This document shows, piece by piece, positions 7,606-10,888 of a stretch of 10,888 nucleotides of DNA (positions within the stretch are counted from its first letter, which is position 1; every line of letters begins with the position of its first letter). The position numbers and the translations under genes are program-made. Under the pieces are notes generated by a model, which had not been told where the DNA came from, did no database searches, and saw nothing but the letters and a program-made list of their open reading frames with translations. Source of the DNA: Clostridiales bacterium (GTDB lineage: Bacteria; Bacillota; Clostridia; Lutisporales; Lutisporaceae); the NCBI GenBank assembly GCA_012522255.1, contig JAAYKT010000109.1, forward strand, positions 1-10,888, given 5' to 3'.

Positions 7606-8244
7606 TTAAACAAGTGCCCTATCTTTCAGCTTTTCCACGGTGGCTTTTAATTGTGGTATGAGAGACAACATCATACATATGGCTGTATCTGTTCCTATTA
7701 TCAAAAAGTTTACCGTAAAAGAGTACCATATGGGATTCATGCCCTCGGGCGCATAGCTTCCAAAGAATATAAACCCGGATGCAAAGGATGCCAGAAATCT
7801 CCCGAAACCACCTATCATAGCACTTATAGGCAGATGTTTACGATTTAACCCCGCTAAGCCCATCAAAGAAAATGCAATGGGATAATCAAGTAAAACCTGG
7901 GCCCAATGTACAGCATACAGACCCTGTACCATCTGCAATAGTCCATAAGCCAAACCGGCAGTCAATCCTGCCCCGGGACCGAATATATAGGAAAATATGA
8001 ATATAGGCAACATGCTCCCCGGTGTTATTGAGCCGCCTTGAGGCCAGCGATATAATCTGATATAAGATAGGGTAAAAGACATGGCAATGCATAATCCCCC
8101 GTATACCAAGGCATTTGTCCTCATTTTTTTGTCCTTTTTAGAACGTGATAAGTAAACAGATAATCCTACGAGTGCAAGAAGTATTACAATTGTTATAGGT
8201 TTGAGTTCATTCAGCTTGCTGAACATTTTAATAAAATAATCCAA
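7606..8244 (-). CDS. thiT: Thiamine ECF transporter S component
   Basis: Substrate-binding membrane subunit of an energy-coupling-factor transporter; it takes up thiamine together with the shared EcfA/EcfA'/EcfT module, which is not in this window. The protein has 212 residues. Residues 14-33 form an extra N-terminal helix, followed by KKDKK and the ThiT core from about residue 41 with six hydrophobic segments. Conserved stretches seen are YRWPQGGSITPGSMLPIF, FGPGAGLTAGLAYGLLQ, HWAQVLLDYPIAF and GRFLASFASG. The start is TTG at 8242-8244, fixed by AGGAGG at 8252-8257 with 7-nt spacing. A TPP riboswitch directly upstream confirms the vitamin and gives feedback control. It is a single-gene unit closed by a strong terminator. 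Confidence 0.93.
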   Translation of the reverse strand: MDYFIKMFSKLNELKPITIVILLALVGLSVYLSRSKKDKKMRTNALVYGGLCIAMSFTLSYIRLYRWPQGGSITPGSMLPIFIFSYIFGPGAGLTAGLAYGLLQMVQGLYAVHWAQVLLDYPIAFSLMGLAGLNRKHLPISAMIGGFGRFLASFASGFIFFGSYAPEGMNPIWYSFTVNFLIIGTDTAICMMLSLIPQLKATVEKLKDRALV

Positions 8245-8286
8245 TTTTGATCCTCCTTTTGATATGTCCTCGGAGGGAACTGTAAA

Positions 8287-8311
8287 ATAAAAAACCGCCC
8301 CTAACGCGGCA
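8287..8311 (-). terminator. Riboswitch-controlled terminator before thiT
   Basis: On the minus strand a short stem CCGC/GCGG (8306-8309 and 8295-8298, extendable by one G-U pair) is followed by TTTTTT (8289-8294). The CCGC arm can instead pair with the GCGG of the aptamer's closing strand (8331-8334). This makes the terminator and the alternative fold mutually exclusive, as expected of a transcriptional off-switch. Confidence 0.7.
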
Positions 8312-8330
8312 GCTTCTTTTTTAACAGAAA

Positions 8331-8414
8331 CCGCTTCCCTTCGTTAGAATTAACTACACAGGTTCCAAGGGTCAGTGGCTTTCACCACTATCTCAGCACA
8401 TGCTCCCCTAGCGG
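8331..8414 (-). ncRNA. TPP riboswitch aptamer (thi-box)
   Basis: The minus strand has the full thi-box order: closing stem 5' strand CCGCT (8410-8414), GGGGAGC, the signature GCTGAGAT, a variable P3 arm (GTGGTGAAAGCCAC), GACCCTT, GGAACCTG, GTTAAT, GAAGGGA, and closing strand AGCGG (8331-8335). It binds thiamine pyrophosphate. P1 formation frees the downstream CCGC to form the terminator, so high TPP should switch thiT off. Confidence 0.95.
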
Positions 8415-8438
8415 ACATTATCATATTTATTTACTTTA

Positions 8439-8467
8439 AGCTTACTACTTCAAAACTTTTCCGTCAA
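8439..8467 (-). promoter_or_regulatory. Promoter of the TPP riboswitch/thiT unit
   Basis: On the minus strand TTGACG (-35, 8462-8467), 17-base spacer, TAAGCT (-10, 8439-8444). The -35 is good (5 of 6) and the -10 is poor (3 of 6). The position is right, about 25 bases before the aptamer. A small palindrome GCAAAAATTTGC (8475-8486) lies just upstream of the -35. Confidence 0.5.
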
Positions 8468-8538
8468 TAGAAAAGCAAAAATTTGCATGCCAATATAAGC
8501 GAAAGTTTTACAAACCGGCAAAAGTTTATCCCAAATAT

Positions 8539-8571
8539 ATTTAAAAATCAATTGAAAGATGATTTTTAAAT
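8539..8571. repeat. 12-bp perfect inverted repeat over the tRNA promoter
   Basis: Arms ATTTAAAAATCA (8539-8550) and TGATTTTTAAAT (8560-8571) are perfect complements with a 9-base centre. The -35 hexamer of the tRNA-Thr promoter lies exactly in this centre, and the right arm fills most of the spacer. It may be an operator or a DNA structure affecting the promoter, or an AT-rich coincidence. Confidence 0.6.
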
Positions 8572-8580
8572 TGATACAAT
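8552..8580 (+). promoter_or_regulatory. Promoter of tRNA-Thr
   Basis: TTGAAA (8552-8557), 17-base spacer, TACAAT (8575-8580). The start of transcription would fall about 10 bases before the mature tRNA 5' end. Confidence 0.7.
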
Positions 8581-8596
8581 GGTAAGGTAATTTGAT

Positions 8597-8672
8597 GCTA
8601 CTGTGGCTCAGGCGGTAGAGCAGCTGATTCGTAATCAGCAGGTCGGGAGTTCGAGTCTCCCCAGTAGCTCCA
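8597..8672 (+). tRNA. tRNA-Thr, anticodon CGU
   Basis: A 76-base cloverleaf with the CCA end encoded. The acceptor stem is GCTACTG/CAGTAGC, the D-stem GCTC/GAGC, and the anticodon stem GCTGA/TCAGC around loop TTCGTAA (anticodon CGT, reading ACG). The variable loop is five bases (AGGTC), the T-stem GGGAG/CTCCC around TTCGAGT, then TCCA. All stems pair perfectly. Seven T follow at 8673-8679 without a separate hairpin. It converges on the dehydratase gene, whose stop lies 10 bases away. Confidence 0.97.
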
Positions 8673-8682
8673 TTTTTTTATT

Positions 8683-9630
8683 CTATATAAACTCCTGTAT
8701 CCTTTCCATGTCAAAGTTTCCGCCACTGACTACTGCCACCACTTTTTTATTTTTTCCCCAACCAGTTTTTAATGCACCTGCAACGGTTACCGCCCCCGAG
8801 GGCTCGGGAACGATTTTAAAATATTCTATACATTTGCTTACTGCATTGCTTATTTCGTCTTCGTTAACGGTAATAATTCTGTCCACATTTTCTCTAACGA
8901 TGGGAAATGTTAAATCCCCGGGTTTTAAGGACAGCAGGCCGTCAGCAATGGATTTTGTACTGTCAAGTTGAGTTATAGAACCTCTTTCTATAGATACTCC
9001 CATAGAGTTGCTTCCTTTTGGTTCCACCCCTATAACCTGAACTTTTGGGTTAGTATGCTTAATGTAATAAGATATACCTGAAATCAAGCCGCCGCCACCA
9101 ATCGGAACCAATACAGCATCTACATCATGGACTTGTTCCATTATCTCTTTGCCTATTGTGCCTTGTCCGGCTATAATATCATAGTGGTCGTAAGGCGGCA
9201 CGACAAAGTATCCTTCTTCGTCTGCAATCTGTTGCATACGCGAAAGTCTTTCACCTGAAGTGGTACCGCAAAGTTCAATTTTTGCTCCCCATCTGTTTAC
9301 CGCGTTGATTTTGGCCTTTGGGGCTGTCTTAGGCATTACAATTGTTGCAGAAAGACCCAACCGATATGCCACATAAGCAACGGCCTGGCCATGATTGCCG
9401 GATGAGGCGGTAACAACCCCTTTTGTATCCGGAAAAGCTTTTACCCTATTAATGATGCAATTGCTTGAACCTCTGATCTTGAATGAGTTGGTTGTTTGTA
9501 AATTTTCCGCCTTTAAAATCAGTTTATTTCCCAAATCATATTCCAATGCTTCCGAATAAACTACAGGTGTTACTTTGGCAAAATCTTTTATACTATTATG
9601 TGCATCGTTTATTTTTTGTATATTTAACAT
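8683..9630 (-). CDS. PLP-dependent threonine/serine dehydratase (short, catabolic type)
   Basis: Cytoplasmic fold-type II PLP enzyme of the threonine ammonia-lyase/serine racemase group. Threonine would give 2-oxobutanoate and ammonia; serine would give pyruvate. The 315-residue length means a catalytic domain only, without the C-terminal ACT domains of biosynthetic, isoleucine-inhibited IlvA. Seen: the PLP-binding lysine K51 in NSFKIRG, the substrate loop SSGNHGQ (about 76-82), the phosphate-binding PIGGGGLISG, GVEPKGSNSM, and the C-terminal VVSGGNFD that contacts the pyridine ring. The ATG lies behind AAAGG, a rather distant site. The gene could be cotranscribed with the membrane protein gene 124 bases upstream. 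Serine racemase or another hydroxyamino-acid dehydratase cannot be excluded from sequence alone. Confidence 0.88.
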   Translation of the reverse strand: MLNIQKINDAHNSIKDFAKVTPVVYSEALEYDLGNKLILKAENLQTTNSFKIRGSSNCIINRVKAFPDTKGVVTASSGNHGQAVAYVAYRLGLSATIVMPKTAPKAKINAVNRWGAKIELCGTTSGERLSRMQQIADEEGYFVVPPYDHYDIIAGQGTIGKEIMEQVHDVDAVLVPIGGGGLISGISYYIKHTNPKVQVIGVEPKGSNSMGVSIERGSITQLDSTKSIADGLLSLKPGDLTFPIVRENVDRIITVNEDEISNAVSKCIEYFKIVPEPSGAVTVAGALKTGWGKNKKVVAVVSGGNFDMERIQEFI

Positions 9631-9677
9631 TTCATCACTAACCTTTCAATTTTTCAGTTTATTAATCGGTTTACCTC

Positions 9678-9691
9678 ATAGATATATCTAT
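9678..9691. repeat. 14-bp perfect palindrome upstream of the dehydratase gene
   Basis: ATAGATATATCTAT is perfectly self-complementary, and a partial second copy of its half (TTTAGATATATATAAA) lies about 20 bases away at 9701-9716. It could be an operator in the dehydratase leader, but the region is very AT-rich and no regulator is visible. Confidence 0.35.
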
Positions 9692-9716
9692 TAAATATTC
9701 TTTAGATATATATAAA

Positions 9717-9777
9717 AATCCTTTAATCTATTGAAATTTTATGCAGCCTTTTGATTACTGTTTGATCTTAAAGGATT
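9717..9777 (-). repeat. 10-bp inverted repeat at the 3' end of the membrane protein gene, possible terminator
   Basis: AATCCTTTAA (9717-9726) and TTAAAGGATT (9768-9777) can pair across 41 bases; on the minus strand the structure is followed by TTT and AT-rich sequence. One arm lies inside the end of the coding region. The long AT-rich loop makes it a weak terminator candidate. Confidence 0.3.
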
Positions 9778-10354
9778 GTATTATTTTATTAAAAGAAATG
9801 GTGTAGTAGTTACGCCAATGTTTCCCCGTCATATAAAAACTTGCCCTGTAAATATGTCCGTTACCATCCTGCAAAAAACTATCATAGGCCCTATACGTCT
9901 TTCCTTGATTATTGGGTCTTTCATATTGAACTAAAAAACCCTTATTGTTGTTTACTATAATCTCTTTTCGTGAGTAAAACTTATAATCAGCCGTATCTAC
10001 CGGTGATTCTTCCGATTCTTCCAAAAACTGTTCCAGAGGTTTTTCCATTTTCCATATTTGAATAAAACCATGTATTCTCTTATTTGGTGCCAAGAAATTC
10101 AAATGATATAATATTTCACCTCCCGAAAAATTCTGTTCCCATGTTTCCCAGGTTGATGGCAATAAAAATCTCAATTGTCCATCCAAAGCACTGTAATTTT
10201 TATACCCTTGTTTTTCAACTTTACCCATCTCAATGTTTGTCTGAAAAACCTCCACCGTGTTTAAAATAGTATTTGAATAATTAATTATAAACATAATCAA
10301 AAAGGTTGATAATGCTATATAGAACACTTTGCTTTTCTTCAATCTAAAATTCAC
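9755..10354 (-). CDS. Membrane-anchored extracytoplasmic protein of unknown function
   Basis: Not recognised with confidence. A basic N-terminus (NFRLKKSK) precedes one hydrophobic helix (residues about 10-26) with no lipobox or signal-peptidase site, which suggests an N-in anchor with about 165 residues outside. The outer part has alternating strands and aromatic residues: LRFLLPSTWETWEQ, HGFIQIWKM, FLVQYERP, GHIYRASFYMTGKHWRNYY, ending IIQSFKIKQ. The plan of a PSTW-type strand near the start and a Y-x-x-x-F helix ending in SF resembles Mog1/PsbP-like or DUF1795-type folds; this is a weak guess. I chose GTG at 10352-10354 over the ATG at 10384 because GAGGTG lies 6 nt before it. That gives 199 residues and a compact basic N-terminus. 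It is divergent from the threonine aldolase gene. Confidence 0.75.
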   Translation of the reverse strand: MNFRLKKSKVFYIALSTFLIMFIINYSNTILNTVEVFQTNIEMGKVEKQGYKNYSALDGQLRFLLPSTWETWEQNFSGGEILYHLNFLAPNKRIHGFIQIWKMEKPLEQFLEESEESPVDTADYKFYSRKEIIVNNNKGFLVQYERPNNQGKTYRAYDSFLQDGNGHIYRASFYMTGKHWRNYYTISFNKIIQSFKIKQ

Positions 10355-10394
10355 TGGGCGCACCTCTTTTCTATTTATACACATACTAATAAAT

Positions 10395-10423
10395 ATGACA
10401 TTTATATATTGATAATGTATAAT
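10395..10423 (+). promoter_or_regulatory. Promoter of threonine aldolase gene
   Basis: ATGACA (10395-10400, 5 of 6), 17-base spacer, perfect TATAAT (10418-10423), about 30 bases before the TTG start. It lies in the 98-base divergent gap shared with the membrane protein gene. The opposite-strand promoter is not clear. Confidence 0.75.
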
Positions 10424-10452
10424 ATACCTATAAAACTTTGGAGGTGTAAAGA

Positions 10453-10888
10453 TTGAGATACATAGATTTACGCAGTGACACAGTTACGATGCCAACCAAG
10501 GAAATGAGGCAAGCTATGGCCAATGCAGAGGTTGGTGACGATGTATACGGAGATGACCCTACTGTAAATAAATTAGAAGCATTGGCAGCTAAAATGGTTG
10601 GAAAAGAAGCTTCACTTTTTGTGCCAAGCGGTACCATGGGCAATCAACTGGCTGTTATGTCGCATACTCAAAGAGGTAATGAAGTTATTTTGGGAGAAAA
10701 CTCTCATATTGTAGTACATGAAGCAGGCGCGACTGCCGTTCTGTCAAGTGTTCAACTCAGAACTTTAAAGTCTCCTGATGATATTGTGTATCCCGCGGCT
10801 GTACTTAATGCCATAAGATCGGATGATATACATGAACCAAAAACAGGACTTATTTGTATGGAAAATGCCTTAGCCAACGGTACTGTAG
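10453..10888 (+). CDS. ltaE: Low-specificity L-threonine aldolase (3' part beyond window)
   Basis: PLP-dependent fold-type I enzyme that cleaves L-threonine or allo-threonine to glycine and acetaldehyde. The first 145 residues are present. Family marks: IDLRSDTVTMPT at the N-terminus, VGDDVYGDDPTVNKLE, FVPSGTMGNQLA (PLP phosphate loop), the active-site His in NSHIVVHEAGA, and ENALANGTV at the edge. The PLP lysine lies beyond the window. The start is TTG at 10453-10455 behind GGAGGTG. Its position beside a threonine dehydratase suggests two routes of threonine use, to glycine plus acetaldehyde or to 2-oxobutanoate. Confidence 0.93.
   Translation, partial: MRYIDLRSDTVTMPTKEMRQAMANAEVGDDVYGDDPTVNKLEALAAKMVGKEASLFVPSGTMGNQLAVMSHTQRGNEVILGENSHIVVHEAGATAVLSSVQLRTLKSPDDIVYPAAVLNAIRSDDIHEPKTGLICMENALANGTV

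Noticed and set aside
7651..8092. Open frames on both strands inside thiT (7651-7848 plus, 7886-8092 minus)
   Set aside because: They overlap a well-supported ThiT frame with conserved motifs and have no ribosome binding site.
8597..8672. tRNA-Thr 3' end as attachment site of an integrated element
   Set aside because: No second copy of the tRNA 3' end and no integrase in the window.
8603..8971. Plus-strand open frame of 122 codons
   Set aside because: It begins inside the tRNA gene and runs antisense through the dehydratase gene; no ribosome binding site or family resemblance.
10428..10643. Minus-strand open frame of 71 codons
   Set aside because: Antisense shadow of the threonine aldolase gene; would run across its promoter and start.

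Overview
The window looks like chromosomal DNA of a low-GC, anaerobic Firmicute of the Clostridia type. It has AT-rich promoters, strong AGGAGG ribosome binding sites, frequent TTG starts (four genes), a TPP riboswitch in front of thiT, a CCA-encoding tRNA gene and a probable selenocysteine codon. No marker gene allows a genus call. All genes except the tRNA and the last gene lie on the minus strand, so the window is described from high to low coordinates on that strand.

Right part (8597-10888): a tRNA-Thr(CGU) gene and a partial low-specificity L-threonine aldolase (cut by the window end) run on the plus strand. Between them, on the minus strand, are a membrane-anchored protein of unknown function and a short PLP-dependent threonine/serine dehydratase. 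Two threonine-degrading enzymes thus flank the unknown gene.

Middle (7450-8470): a self-contained thiamine uptake unit made of promoter, TPP riboswitch with intrinsic terminator, thiT (S component of an ECF transporter) and a strong terminator. The space behind thiT also holds a degenerate copy of a dispersed intergenic repeat.

Centre (1477-7442): a complete type I (IC-like) restriction-modification operon, hsdM-hsdS-hsdR, with its own promoter and ATGA overlaps between genes. hsdS carries five tandem 12-bp units encoding ELTA/TAEL, the EcoR124-type spacer that sets the distance between the two DNA half-sites. hsdM has an in-frame UGA at codon 26 and hsdR an in-frame UAA at codon 448, so as written both modification and restriction are probably dead while hsdS is intact.

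Left part (1-1460): a small redox operon with its own extended -10 promoter. It encodes a 44-residue membrane peptide ending in a CxxC motif (CD1871A-like), a polytopic 4Fe-4S membrane protein of the NapH/YccM type (split by an in-frame UAA just before its ferredoxin domain) and a lipoprotein with a TlpA/redoxin domain. The redoxin frame meets UGA exactly where the first catalytic cysteine belongs (U-P-S-C). It continues in frame to the window edge, and a near-perfect 15-bp hairpin starts three bases after the UGA. The best reading is a selenocysteine-containing extracytoplasmic redoxin. The operon would carry electrons from cytoplasmic iron-sulfur carriers across the membrane to an outer-face thiol/selenol protein, a CcdA-free alternative to the usual thiol relay. 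This is the most interesting system in the window; the electron-flow model is inference.

Three conserved genes each carry one nonsense codon that a single substitution would repair. This means either recent decay or base errors in the sequence, and it calls for some caution about the UGA in the redoxin gene too.
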